Below are positions 10,500 to 21,521 of a DNA stretch of 31,575 nt, in pieces. A program made the translations under genes and the position numbers. The DNA is taken from positions 10,252,334-10,283,908 of the forward strand of contig NC_049983.1 of the NCBI RefSeq assembly GCF_000003815.2, read 5' to 3'. Below the pieces are notes generated by a model, which saw nothing but the letters and a program-made list of their open reading frames with translations, ran no database searches and was not told the DNA's origin. Every line of letters begins with the position of its first letter. The stretch's first letter is position 1. This DNA comes from Branchiostoma floridae (Eukaryota > Chordata > Leptocardii > Amphioxiformes > Branchiostomatidae).

Positions 10500-10508
10500 G
10501 CCATGGCA
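10499..10508. repeat. Perfect 10-bp palindrome TGCCATGGCA (reference monomer)
   Basis: This palindrome exists only in copies with CATGG. Copies with CACGG or GTCACGG lack it. By my tally about 109 of 139 monomers from 1501 onward have CATGG, while none of the five readable copies before 1182 does. A C to T change at a CpG would turn TGCCACGGCA into the palindrome. Confidence 0.88.
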
Positions 10509-10986
10509 CCGGGTAGGGTGATGACTTAATGTCGCGATTGTAGCTTAGGCTTGAAGTTCCGGCCTGGCAGACTTGGTATCATTGGAAAGCTCCCTTAGTA
10601 AGGAATAGTAAGGTGCAAACCGCAAAATCCTCGGATACTTGCTTCTCGAGATATTCTTGAGTATACGGACCCTGTTTAGGCGCAACCGCTAGCTCCTTTC
10701 TTGAGACCCCGCCTGCCATGGCACCGGGTAGGGTGATGACTTAATGTCGCGATTGTAGCTTAGGCTTGAAGTTCCGGCCTGGCAGACTTGGTATCATTGG
10801 AAAGCTCCCTTAGTAAGGAATAGTAAGGTGCAAACCGCAAAATCCTCGGATACTTGCTTCTCGAGATATTCTTGAGTATACGGACCCTGTTTAGGCGCAA
10901 CCGCTAGCTCCTTTCTTGAGACCCCGCCTGCCATGGCACCGGGTAGGGTGATGACTTAATGTCGCGATTGTAGCTTAGGCTTGAAG

Positions 10987-11416
10987 TTCCGGCCTGGCAG
11001 ACTTGGTATCATTGGAAAGCTCCCTTAGTAAGGAATAGTAAGGTGCAAACCGCAAAATCCTCGGATACTTCCTTCTCGAGATATTCTTGAGTATACGGAC
11101 CCTGTTTAGGCGCAACCGCTAGCTCCTTTCTTGAGACCCCGCCTCCCATGGCACCGGGTAGGGTGATGACTTAATGTCACGATTGTAGCTTAGGCTTGAA
11201 GTTCCGGCATGTCAGACTTGGTATCATTGGAAAGCTCCCTTAGTAAGGAATAGTAAGGTGCAAACCGCAAAATCCTCGGATACTTGCTTCTCGAGATATT
11301 CTTGAGTATACGGACCCTGTTTAGGCGCAACCGCTAGCTCCTTTCTTGAGACCCCGCCTGTCACGGCACCGGGTAGGGTGATGACTTAATGTCGCGATTG
11401 TAGCTTAGGCTTGAAG
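10987..11416. repeat. Haplotype pair B, copy 2
   Basis: It has CCTCCCATGG and TGTCACGATT in the first monomer and CCGGCATGTCAGAC at the start of the second. The second monomer also has GTCACGG, which copy 1 lacks. It lies 29 monomers after copy 1 and exactly 63 monomers before copy 3. Confidence 0.85.
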
Positions 11417-13351
11417 TTCCGGCCTGGCAGACTTGGTATCATTGGAAAGCTCCCTTAGTAAGGAATAGTAAGGTGCAAACCGCAAAATCCTCGGATACTT
11501 GCTTCTCGAGATATTCTTGAGTATACGGACCCTGTTTAGGCGCAACCGCTAGCTCCTTTCTTGAGACCCCGCCTGCCATGGCACCGGGTAGGGTGATGAC
11601 TTAATGTCGCGATTGTAGCTTAGGCTTGAAGTTCCGGCCTGGCAGACTTGGTATCATTGGAAAGCTCCCTTAGTAAGGAATAGTAAGGTGCAAACCGCAA
11701 AATCCTCGGATACTTCCTTCTCGAGATATTCTTGAGTATACGGACCCTGTTTAGGCGCAACCGCTAGCTCCTTTCTTGAGACCCCGCCTGCCATGGCACC
11801 GGGTAGGGTGATGACTTAATGTCGCGATTGTAGCTTAGGCTTGAAGTTCCGGCCTGGCAGACTTGGTATCATTGGAAAGCTCCCTTAGTAAGGAATAGTA
11901 AGGTGCAAACCGCAAAATCCTCGGATACTTGCTTCTCGAGATATTCTTGAGTATACGGACCCTGTTTAGGCGCAACCGCTAGCTCCTTTCTTGAGACCCC
12001 GCCTGCCATGGCACCGGGTAGGGTGATGACTTAATGTCGCGATTGTAGCTTAGGCTTGAAGTTCCGGCCTGGCAGACTTGGTATCATTGGAAAGCTCCCT
12101 TAGTAAGGAATAGTAAGGTGCAAACCGCAAAATCCTCGGATACTTGCTTCTCGAGATATTCTTGAGTATACGGACCCTGTTTAGGCGCAACCGCTAGCTC
12201 CTTTCTTGAGACCCCGCCTGCCATGGCACCGGGTAGGGTGATGACTTAATGTCGCGATTGTAGCTTAGGCTTGAAGTTCCGGCCTGGCAGACTTGGTATC
12301 ATTGGAAAGCTCCCTTAGTAAGGAATAGTAAGGTGCAAACCGCAAAATCCTCGGATACTTGCTTCTCGAGATATTCTTGAGTATACGGACCCTGTTTAGG
12401 CGCAACCGCTAGCTCCTTTCTTGAGACCCCGCCTGCCATGGCACCGGGTAGGGTGATGACTTAATGTCGCGATTGTAGCTTAGGCTTGAAGTTCCGGCCT
12501 GGCAGACTTGGTATCATTGGAAAGCTCCCTTAGTAAGGAATAGAAAGGTGCAAACCGCAAAATCCTCGGATACTTGCTTCTCGAGATATTCTTGAGTATA
12601 CGGACCCTGTTTAGGCGCAACCGCTAGCTCCTTTCTTGAGACCCCGCCTGCCATGGCACCGGGTAGGGTGATGACTTAATGTCGCGATTGTAGCTTAGGC
12701 TTGAAGTTCCGGCCTGGCAGACTTGGTATCATTGGAAAGCTCCCTTAGTAAGAAATAGTAAGGTGCAAACCGCAAAATCCTCGGATACTTGCTTCTCGAG
12801 ATATTCTTGAGTATACGGACCCTGTTTAGGCGCAACCGCTAGCTCCTTTCTTGAGACCCCGCCTGCCATGGCACCGGGTAGGGTGATGACTTAATGTCGC
12901 GATTGTAGCTTAGGCTTGAAGTTCCGGCCTGGCAGACTTGGTATCATTGGAAAGCTCCCTTAGTAAGGAATAGTAAGGTGCAAACCGCAAAATCCTCGGA
13001 TACTTGCTTCTCGAGATATTCTTGAGTATACGGACCCTGTTTAGGCGCAACCGCTAGCTCCTTTCTTGAGACCCCGCCTGCCATGGCACCGGGTAGGGTG
13101 ATGACTTAATGTCGCGATTGTAGCTTAGGCTTGAAGTTCCGGCCTGGCAGACTTGGTATCATTGGAAAGCTCCCTTAGTAAGAAATAGTAAGGTGCAAAC
13201 CGCAAAATCCTCGGATACTTGCTTCTCGAGATATTCTTGAGTATACGGACCCTGTTTAGGCGCAACCGCTAGCTCCTTTCTTGAGACCCCGCCTGCCATG
13301 GCACCGGGTAGGGTGATGACTTAATGTCGCGATTGTAGCTTAGGCTTGAAG

Positions 13352-13566
13352 TTCCGGCCTGGCAGACTTGGTATCATTGGAAAGCTCCCTTAGTAAGGAA
13401 TAGAAAGGTGCAAACCGCAAAATCCTCGGATACTTACTTCTCGAGATATTCTTGAGTATACGGACACTGTTTAGGCGCAACCGCTAGCTCCTTTCTTGAG
13501 ACCCCGCCTGTCACGGCACCGGGTAGGGTGATGACTTAATGTCGCGATTGTAGCTTAGGCTTGAAG
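13352..13566. repeat. Variant monomer E (TTACTTCTCG, GGACACTG, GTCACGG), copy 1
   Basis: Four linked changes, AGAAAGG, ACTTACTTCTCG, CGGACACTG and CCTGTCACGG, occur in one monomer. The only other copy with all four is at 26899. TTACTTCTCG alone is also seen at about 22679. Confidence 0.88.
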
Positions 13567-16146
13567 TTCCGGCCTGGCAGACTTGGTATCATTGGAAAGC
13601 TCCCTTAGTAAGGAATAGAAAGGTGCAAACCGCAAAATCCTCGGATACTTCCTTCTCGAGATATTCTTGAGTATACGGACCCTGTTTAGGCGCAACCGCT
13701 AGCTCCTTTCTTGAGACCCCGCCTGCCATGGCACCGGGTAGGGTGATGACTTAATGTCGCGATTGTAGCTTAGGCTTGAAGTTCCGGCCTGGCAGACTTG
13801 GTATCATTGGAAAGCTCCCTTAGTAAGGAATAGTAAGGTGCAAACCGCAAAATCCTCGGATACTTGCTTCTCGAGATATTCTTGAGTATACGGACCCTGT
13901 TTAGGCGCAACCGCTAGCTCCTTTCTTGAGACCCCGCCTGCCATGGCACCGGGTAGGGTGATGACTTAATGTCGCGATTGTAGCTTAGGCTTGAAGTTCC
14001 GGCCTGGCAGACTTGGTATCATTGGAAAGCTCCCTTAGTAAGGAATAGTAAGGTGCAAACCGCAAAATCCTCGGATACTTGCTTCTCGAGATATTCTTGA
14101 GTATACGGACCCTGTTTAGGCGCAACCGCTAGCTCCTTTCTTGAGACCCCGCCTGTCACGGCACCGGGTAGGGTGATGACTTAATGTCGCGATTGTAGCT
14201 TAGGCTTGAAGTTCCGGCCTGGCAGACTTGGTATCATTGGAAAGCTCCCTTAGTAAGGAATAGTAAGGTGCAAACCGCAAAATCCTCGGATACTTGCTTC
14301 TCGAGATATTCTTGAGTATACGGACCCTGTTTAGGCGCAACCGCTAGCTCCTTTCTTGAGACCCCGCCTGCCATGGCACCGGGTAGGGTGATGACGTAAT
14401 GTCGCGATTGTAGCTTAGGCTTGAAGTTCCGGCCTGGCAGACTTGGTATCATTGGAAAGCTCCCTTAGTAAGGAATAGAAAGATGCAAACCGCAAAATCC
14501 TCGGATACTTCCTTCTCGAGATATTCTTGAGTATACGGACCCTGTTTAGGCGCAACCGCTAGCTCCTTTCTTGAGACCCCGCCTGCCATGGCACCGGGTA
14601 GGGTGATGACTTAATGTCGCGATTGTAGCTTAGGCTTGAAGTTCCGGCCTGGCAGACTTGGTATCATTGGAAAGCTCCCTTAGTAAGGAATAGTAAGGTG
14701 CAAACCGCAAAATCCTCGGATACTTGCTTCTCGAGATATTCTTGAGTATACGGACCCTGTTTAGGCGCAACCGCTAGCTCCTTTCTTGAGACCCCGCCTG
14801 CCACGGCACCGGGTAGGGTGATGACTTAATGTCGCGATTGTAGCTTAGGCTTGAAGTTCCGGCCTGGCAGACTTGGTATCATTGGAAAGCTCCCTTAGTA
14901 AGGAATAGTAAGGTGCAAACCGCAAAATCCTCGGATACTTGCTTCTCGAGATATTCTTGAGTATACGGACCCTGTTTAGGCGCAACCGCTAGCTCCTTTC
15001 TTGAGACCCCGCCTGCCATGGCACCGGGTAGGGTGATGACTTAATGTCGCGATTGTAGCTTAGACTTGAAGTTCCGACCTGGCAGACTTGGTATCATTGG
15101 AAAGCTCTCTTAGCAAGGAATAGTAAGGTGCAAACCGCAAAATCCTCGGATACTTGCTTCTCGAGATATTCTTGAGTATACGGACCCTGTTTAGGCGCAA
15201 CCGCTAGCTCCTTTCTTGAGACCCCGCCTGCCATGGCACCGGGTAGGGTGATGACTTAATGTCGCGATTGTAGCTTAGGCTTGAAGTTCCGGCCTGGCAG
15301 ACTTGGTATCATTGGAAAGCTCCCTTAGTAAGGAATAGAAAGGTGCAAACCGCAAAATCCTCGGATACTTGCTTCTCGAGATATTCTTGAGTATACGGAC
15401 CCTGTTTAGGCGCAACCGCTAGCTCCTTTCTTGAGACCCCGCCTGCCATGGCACCGGGTAGGGTGATGACTTAATGTCGCGATTGTAGCTTAGGCTTGAA
15501 GTTCCGGCCTGGCAGACTTGGTATCATTGGAAAGCTCCCTTAGTAAGGAATAGTAAGGTGCAAACCGCAAAATCCTCGGATACTTGCTTCTCGAGATATT
15601 CTTGAGTATACGGACCCTGTTTAGGCGCAACCGCTAGCTCCTTTCTTGAGACCCCGCCTGCCATGGCACCGGGTAGGGTGATGACTTAATGTCGCGATTG
15701 TAGCTTAGGCTTGAAGTTCCGGCCTGGCAGACTTGGTATCATTGGAAAGCTCCCTTAGTAAGGAATAGTAAGGTGCAAACCGCAAAATCCTCGGATACTT
15801 GCTTCTCGAGATATTCTTGAGTATACGGACCCTGTTTAGGCGCAACCGCTAGCTCCTTTCTTGAGACCCCGCCTGCCATGGCACCGGGTAGGGTGATGAC
15901 TTAATGTCGCGATTGTAGCTTAGGCTTGAAGTTCCGGCCTGGCAGACTTGGTATCATTGGAAAGCTCCCTTAGTAAGGAATAGTAAGGTGCAAACCGCAA
16001 AATCCTCGGATACTTGCTTCTCGAGATATTCTTGAGTATACGGACCCTGTTTAGGCGCAACCGCTAGCTCCTTTCTTGAGACCCCGCCTGCCATGGCACC
16101 GGGTAGGGTGATGACTTAATGTCGCGATTGTAGCTTAGGCTTGAAG

Positions 16147-16361
16147 TTCCGTCCTGGCAGACTTGGTATCATTGGAAAGCTCCCTTAGTAAGAAATAGAA
16201 AGGTGCAAACCGCAAAATCCTCGGATACTTCCTTCTCGAGATATTCATGAGTATACGGACCCTGTTTAGGCGCAACCGCTAGCTCCTTTCTTGAGACCCC
16301 GCCTGCCATGGCACCGGGTAGGGTGATGACTTAATGTCGCGATTGTAGCTTAGGCTTGAAG
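16147..16361. repeat. Variant monomer C, copy 2
   Basis: CCGTCC, AAGAAATAGAAAGG, TTCCTTCTCG and ATTCATGAG occur together. It is followed by the ACCACTAGC monomer of block D. Confidence 0.85.
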
Positions 16362-17221
16362 TTCCGGCCTGGCAGACTTGGTATCATTGGAAAGCTCCCT
16401 TAGTAAGGAATAGTAAGGTGCAAACCGCAAAAACCTCGGATACTTGCTTCTCGAGATATTCTTGAGTATACGGACCCTGTTTAGGCGCAACCACTAGCTC
16501 CTTTCTTGAGACCCCGCCTGCCATGGCACCGGGTAGGGTGATGACTTAATGTCGCGATTGTAGCTTAGGCTTGAAGTTCCGGCCTGGCAGACTTGGTATC
16601 ATTGGAAAGCTCCCTTAGTAAGGAATAGTAAGGTGCAAACCGCAAAATCCTCGGATACTTGCTTCTCGAGATATTCTTGAGTATACGGACCCTGTTTAGG
16701 CGCAACCGCTAGCTCCTTTCTTGAGACCCCGCCTGCCATGGCACCGGGTAGGGTGATGACTTAATGTCGCGATTGTAGCTTAGACTTGAAGTTCCGACCT
16801 GGCAGACTTGGTATCATTGGAAAGCTCTCTTAGTAAGGAATAGTAAGGTGCAAACCGCAAAATCCTCGGATACTTGCTTCTCGAGATATTCTTGAGTATA
16901 CGGACCCTGTTTAGGCGCAACCGCTAGCTCCTTTCTTGAGACCCCGCCTGCCATGGCACCGGGTAGGGTGATGACTTAATGTCGCGATTGTAGCTTAGGC
17001 TTGAAGTTCCGGCCTGGCAGACTTGGTATCATTGGAAAGCTCCCTTAGTAAGGAATAGTAAGGTGCAAACCGCAAAATCCTCGGATACTTGCTTCTCGAG
17101 ATATTCTTGAGTATACGGACCCTGTTTAGGCGCAACCGCTAGCTCCTTTCTTGAGACCCCGCCTGCCATGGCACCGGGTAGGGTGATGACTTAATGTCGC
17201 GATTGTAGCTTAGGCTTGAAG
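16362..17221. repeat. Four-monomer haplotype block D, copy 1
   Basis: The order is a monomer with AAAACC and ACCACTAGC, then one ending in CTTAGACTTG, then one beginning CCGACC with AGCTCTCTTAG, then a consensus type. The same order occurs at 20662-21521, 20 monomers on. The CTTAGACTTG / CCGACC / CTCTCTTAG trio is a linked haplotype found at several other places (junctions near 4300, 15072, 17867, 20232 and 31199). Confidence 0.82.
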
Positions 17222-17651
17222 TTCCGGCCTGGCAGACTTGGTATCATTGGAAAGCTCCCTTAGTAAGGAATAGTAAGGTGCAAACCGCAAAATCCTCGGA
17301 TACTTGCTTCTCGAGATATTCTTGAGTATACGGACCCTGTTTAGGCGCAACCGCTAGCTCCTTTCTTGAGACCCCGCCTGCCACGGCACCGGGTAGGGTG
17401 ATGACTTAATGTCGCGATTGTAGCTTAGGCTTGAAGTTCCGGCCTGGCAGACTTGGTATCATTGGAAAGCTCCCTTAGTAAGGAATAGAAAGGTGCAAAC
17501 CGCAAAAACCTCGGATACTTGCTTCTCGAGATATTCTTGAGTATACGGACCCTGTTTAGGCGCAACCGCTAGCTCCTTTCTTGAGACCCCGCCTGCCATG
17601 GCACCGGGTAGGGTGATGACTTAATGTCGCGATTGTAGCTTAGGCTTGAAG

Positions 17652-18296
17652 ATCCGGCCTGGCAGACTTGGTATCATTGGAAAGCTCCCTTAGTAAGGAA
17701 TAGTAAGGTGCAAACCGCAAAATCCTCGGATACTTGCTTCTCGAGATATTCTTGAGTATACGGACCCTGTTTAGGCGCAACCGCTAGCTCCTTTCTTGAG
17801 ACCCCGCCTGCCATGGCACCGGGTAGGGTGATGACTTAATGTCGCGATTGTAGCTTAGACTTGAAGTTCCGACCTGGCAGACTTGGTATCATTGGAAAGC
17901 TCTCTTAGTAAGGAATAGTAAGGTGCAAACCGCAAAATCCTCGGATACTTGCTTCTCGAGATATTCTTGAGTATACGGACCCTGTTTAGGCGCAACCGCT
18001 AGCTCCTTTCTTGAGACCCCGCCTGCCATGGCACCGGGTAGGGTGATGACTTAATGTCGCGATTGTAGCTTAGGCTTGAAGTTCCGGCCTGGCAGACTTG
18101 GTATCATTGGAAAGCTCCCTTAGTAAGAAATAGTAAGGTGCAAACCGCAAAATCCTCGGATACTTGCTTCTCGAGATATTCTTGAGTATACGGACCCTGT
18201 TTAGGCGCAACCGCTAGCTCCTTTCTTGAGACCCCGCCTGCCACGGCACCGGGTAGGGTGATGACTTAATGTCGCGATTGTAGCTTAGGCTTGAAG
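17652..18296. repeat. Three-monomer haplotype block F, copy 1
   Basis: A monomer ending CTTAGACTTG is followed by a CCGACC/CTCTCTTAG monomer and then by AAGAAATAGTAAGG with CCACGG. The same trio is at 20017-20661, exactly 11 monomers further on, the same offset as variant monomer C copies 2 and 3. An 11-monomer duplication is a simple explanation for both. Confidence 0.75.
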
Positions 18297-18511
18297 TTCC
18301 GGCCTGGCAGACTTGGTATCATTGGAAAGCTCCCTTAGTAAGGAATAGAAAGGTGCAAACCGCAAAATCCTCGGATACTTGCTTCTCGAGATATTCTTGA
18401 GTATACGGACCCTGTTTAGGCGCAACCGCTAGCTCCTTTCTTGAGACCCCGCCTGCCATGGCACCGGGTAGGGTGATGACTTAATGTCGCGATTGTAGCT
18501 TAGGCTTGAAG

Positions 18512-18726
18512 TTCCGTCCTGGCAGACTTGGTATCATTGGAAAGCTCCCTTAGTAAGAAATAGAAAGGTGCAAACCGCAAAATCCTCGGATACTTCCTTC
18601 TCGAGATATTCATGAGTATACGGACCCTGTTTAGGCGCAACCGCTAGCTCCTTTCTTGAGACCCCGCCTGCCATGGCACCGGGTAGGGTGATGACTTAAT
18701 GTCGCGATTGTAGCTTAGGCTTGAAG
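18512..18726. repeat. Variant monomer C, copy 3
   Basis: It has the same variant set as the copy at 16147, exactly 11 monomers (2365 bp) downstream. The following monomer carries the otherwise edge-type AATCTTCGG. Confidence 0.85.
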
Positions 18727-20016
18727 TTCCGGCCTGGCAGACTTGGTATCATTGGAAAGCTCCCTTAGTAAGGAATAGTAAGGTGCAAACCGCAAAATCT
18801 TCGGATACTTCCTTCTCGAGATATTCTTGAGTATACGGACCCTGTTTAGGCGCAACCGCTAGCTCCTTTCTTGAGACCCCGCCTGCCATGGCACCGGGTA
18901 GGGTGATGACTTAATGTCGCGATTGTAGCTTAGGCTTGAAGTTCCGGCCTGGCAGACTTGGTATCATTGGAAAGCTCCCTTAGTAAGGAATAGTAAGGTG
19001 CAAACCGCAAAATCCTCGGATACTTGCTTCTCGAGATATTCTTGAGTATACGGACCCTGTTTAGGCGCAACCGCTAGCTCCTTTCTTGAGACCCCGCCTG
19101 CCATGGCACCGGGTAGGGTGATGACTTAATGTCGCGATTGTAGCTTAGGCTTGAAGTTCCGGCCTGGCAGACTTGGTATCATTGGAAAGCTCCCTTAGTA
19201 AGGAATAGTAAGGTGCAAACCGCAAAATCCTCGGATACTTCCTTCTCGAGATATTCTTGAGTATACGGACCCTGTTTAGGCGCAACCGCTAGCTCCTTTC
19301 TTGAGACCCCGCCTGCCATGGCACCGGGTAGGGTGATGACTTAATGTCGCGATTGTAGCTTAGGCTTGAAGTTCCGGCCTGGCAGACTTGGTATCATTGG
19401 AAAGCTCCCTTAGTAAGAAATAGAAAGGTGCAAACCGCAAAATCCTCGGATACTTCCTTCTCGAGATATTCTTGAGTATACGGACCCTGTTTAGGCGCAA
19501 CCGCTAGCTCCTTTCTTGAGACCCCGCCTGCCATGGCACCGGGTAGGGTGATGACTTAATGTCGCGATTGTAGCTTAGGCTTGAAGTTCCGGCCTGGCAG
19601 ACTTGGTATCATTGGAAAGCTCCCTTAGTAAGGAATAGTAAGGTGCAAACCGCAAAATCCTCGGATACTTGCTTCTCGAGATATTCTTGAGTATACGGAC
19701 CCTGTTTAGGCGCAACCGCTAGCTCCTTTCTTGAGACCCCGCCTGCCACGGCACCGGGTAGGGTGATGACTTAATGTCGCGATTGTAGCTTAGGCTTGAA
19801 GTTCCGGCCTGGCAGACTTGGTATCATTGGAAAGCTCCCTTAGTAAGGAATAGTAAGGTGCAAACCGCAAAATCCTCGGATACTTGCTTCTCGAGATATT
19901 CTTGAGTATACGGACCCTGTTTAGGCGCAACCGCTAGCTCCTTTCTTGAGACCCCGCCTGCCATGGCACCGGGTAGGGTGATGACTTAATGTCGCGATTG
20001 TAGCTTAGGCTTGAAG

Positions 20017-20661
20017 TTCCGGCCTGGCAGACTTGGTATCATTGGAAAGCTCCCTTAGTAAGGAATAGTAAGGTGCAAACCGCAAAATCCTCGGATACTT
20101 GCTTCTCGAGATATTCTTGAGTATACGGACCCTGTTTAGGCGCAACCGCTAGCTCCTTTCTTGAGACCCCGCCTGCCATGGCACCGGGTAGGGTGATGAC
20201 TTAATGTCGCGATTGTAGCTTAGACTTGAAGTTCCGACCTGGCAGACTTGGTATCATTGGAAAGCTCTCTTAGTAAGGAATAGTAAGGTGCAAACCGCAA
20301 AATCCTCGGATACTTGCTTCTCGAGATATTCTTGAGTATACGGACCCTGTTTAGGCGCAACCGCTAGCTCCTTTCTTGAGACCCCGCCTGCCATGGCACC
20401 GGGTAGGGTGATGACTTAATGTCGCGATTGTAGCTTAGGCTTGAAGTTCCGGCCTGGCAGACTTGGTATCATTGGAAAGCTCCCTTAGTAAGAAATAGTA
20501 AGGTGCAAACCGCAAAATCCTCGGATACTTGCTTCTCGAGATATTCTTGAGTATACGGACCCTGTTTAGGCGCAACCGCTAGCTCCTTTCTTGAGACCCC
20601 GCCTGCCACGGCACCGGGTAGGGTGATGACTTAATGTCGCGATTGTAGCTTAGGCTTGAAG
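20017..20661. repeat. Three-monomer haplotype block F, copy 2
   Basis: It matches 17652-18296 at all the diagnostic sites I scored. It runs directly into block D copy 2, so the interval 20017-21521 combines two older haplotypes. Confidence 0.75.
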
Positions 20662-21521
20662 TTCCGGCCTGGCAGACTTGGTATCATTGGAAAGCTCCCT
20701 TAGTAAGGAATAGTAAGGTGCAAACCGCAAAAACCTCGGATACTTGCTTCTCGAGATATTCTTGAGTATACGGACCCTGTTTAGGCGCAACCACTAGCTC
20801 CTTTCTTGAGACCCCGCCTGCCATGGCACCGGGTAGGGTGATGACTTAATGTCGCGATTGTAGCTTAGGCTTGAAGTTCCGGCCTGGCAGACTTGGTATC
20901 ATTGGAAAGCTCCCTTAGTAAGGAATAGTAAGGTGCAAACCGCAAAAACCTCGGATACTTGCTTCTCGAGATATTCTTGAGTATACGGACCCTGTTTAGG
21001 CGCAACCGCTAGCTCCTTTCTTGAGACCCCGCCTGCCATGGCACCGGGTAGGGTGATGACTTAATGTCGCGATTGTAGCTTAGACTTGAAGTTCCGACCT
21101 GGCAGACTTGGTATCATTGGAAAGCTCTCTTAGCAAGGAATAGTAAGGTGCAAACCGCAAAATCCTCGGATACTTGCTTCTCGAGATATTCTTGAGTATA
21201 CGGACCCTGTTTAGGCGCAACCGCTAGCTCCTTTCTTGAGACCCCGCCTGCCATGGCACCGGGTAGGGTGATGACTTAATGTCGCGATTGTAGCTTAGGC
21301 TTGAAGTTCCGGCCTGGCAGACTTGGTATCATTGGAAAGCTCCCTTAGTAAGGAATAGTAAGGTGCAAACCGCAAAATCCTCGGATACTTGCTTCTCGAG
21401 ATATTCTTGAGTATACGGACCCTGTTTAGGCGCAACCGCTAGCTCCTTTCTTGAGACCCCGCCTGCCATGGCACCGGGTAGGGTGATGACTTAATGTCGC
21501 GATTGTAGCTTAGGCTTGAAG
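20662..21521. repeat. Four-monomer haplotype block D, copy 2
   Basis: It repeats the order of 16362-17221, with two added differences: AAAACC also in the second monomer, and CTTAGCAAGG in the third. CTTAGCAAGG is shared only with the monomer at 15072. The ACCACTAGC monomer, with its AAGAAATAGTAAGG and CCACGG neighbour, also recurs at 30124-30553. Confidence 0.8.

Larger units (their letters stand above)
10342..10556 (+). repeat. Reference core monomer (consensus type)
   Basis: This copy carries the commonest base at every variable site and serves as the type monomer. Landmarks in order are TTCCGGCC at monomer positions 1-8, the odd palindrome CCTTAGTAAGG at 37-47, a TAGTAAGG direct repeat at 40-57, ATCCTCGG at 71-78, TCTCGAGA at 88-95, GTATAC at 105-110, GCTAGC at 132-137, TTCTTGAG at 142-149, TGCCATGGCA at 158-167 and TCGCGA at 191-196. 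Base counts are 52 C, 56 G and 11 CpG, so CpG observed over expected is about 0.8. Stops occur in every frame across successive copies, and 215 = 3x71+2, so an open frame cannot run through the array. The strand is arbitrary. The main polymorphic sites are the T of AGTAAGG, the T of AATCC, the G of TTGC, and CATGG versus CACGG. Confidence 0.95.

Noticed and set aside
10521-10556. Hammerhead ribozyme core (GTGATGA near TTAATG, with GGAAAGC in the next monomer)
   Set aside because: The conserved CUGAUGA core is not present: the first C is G in core copies. I could not draw the three stems in correct order with a cleavage site. A covariance-model scan of a two-monomer sequence would settle it.
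10557-10600. tRNA-like or 5S-like pol III promoter (TGGCAGACTTGG resembles an A box)
   Set aside because: One key A-box position is wrong and no B box (GGTTCGANNCC) lies at a suitable distance. The monomer does not resemble 5S rRNA or any tRNA fold that I can draw.
14234-14452. Minus-strand open frame of about 72 codons starting MIPSLPGR
   Set aside because: It is satellite sequence. A single T to G change (GACGTAATG near 14394 for GACTTAATG) removes the usual stop. The same frame is closed in other monomers, and there is no ribosome-site or codon-use signal.
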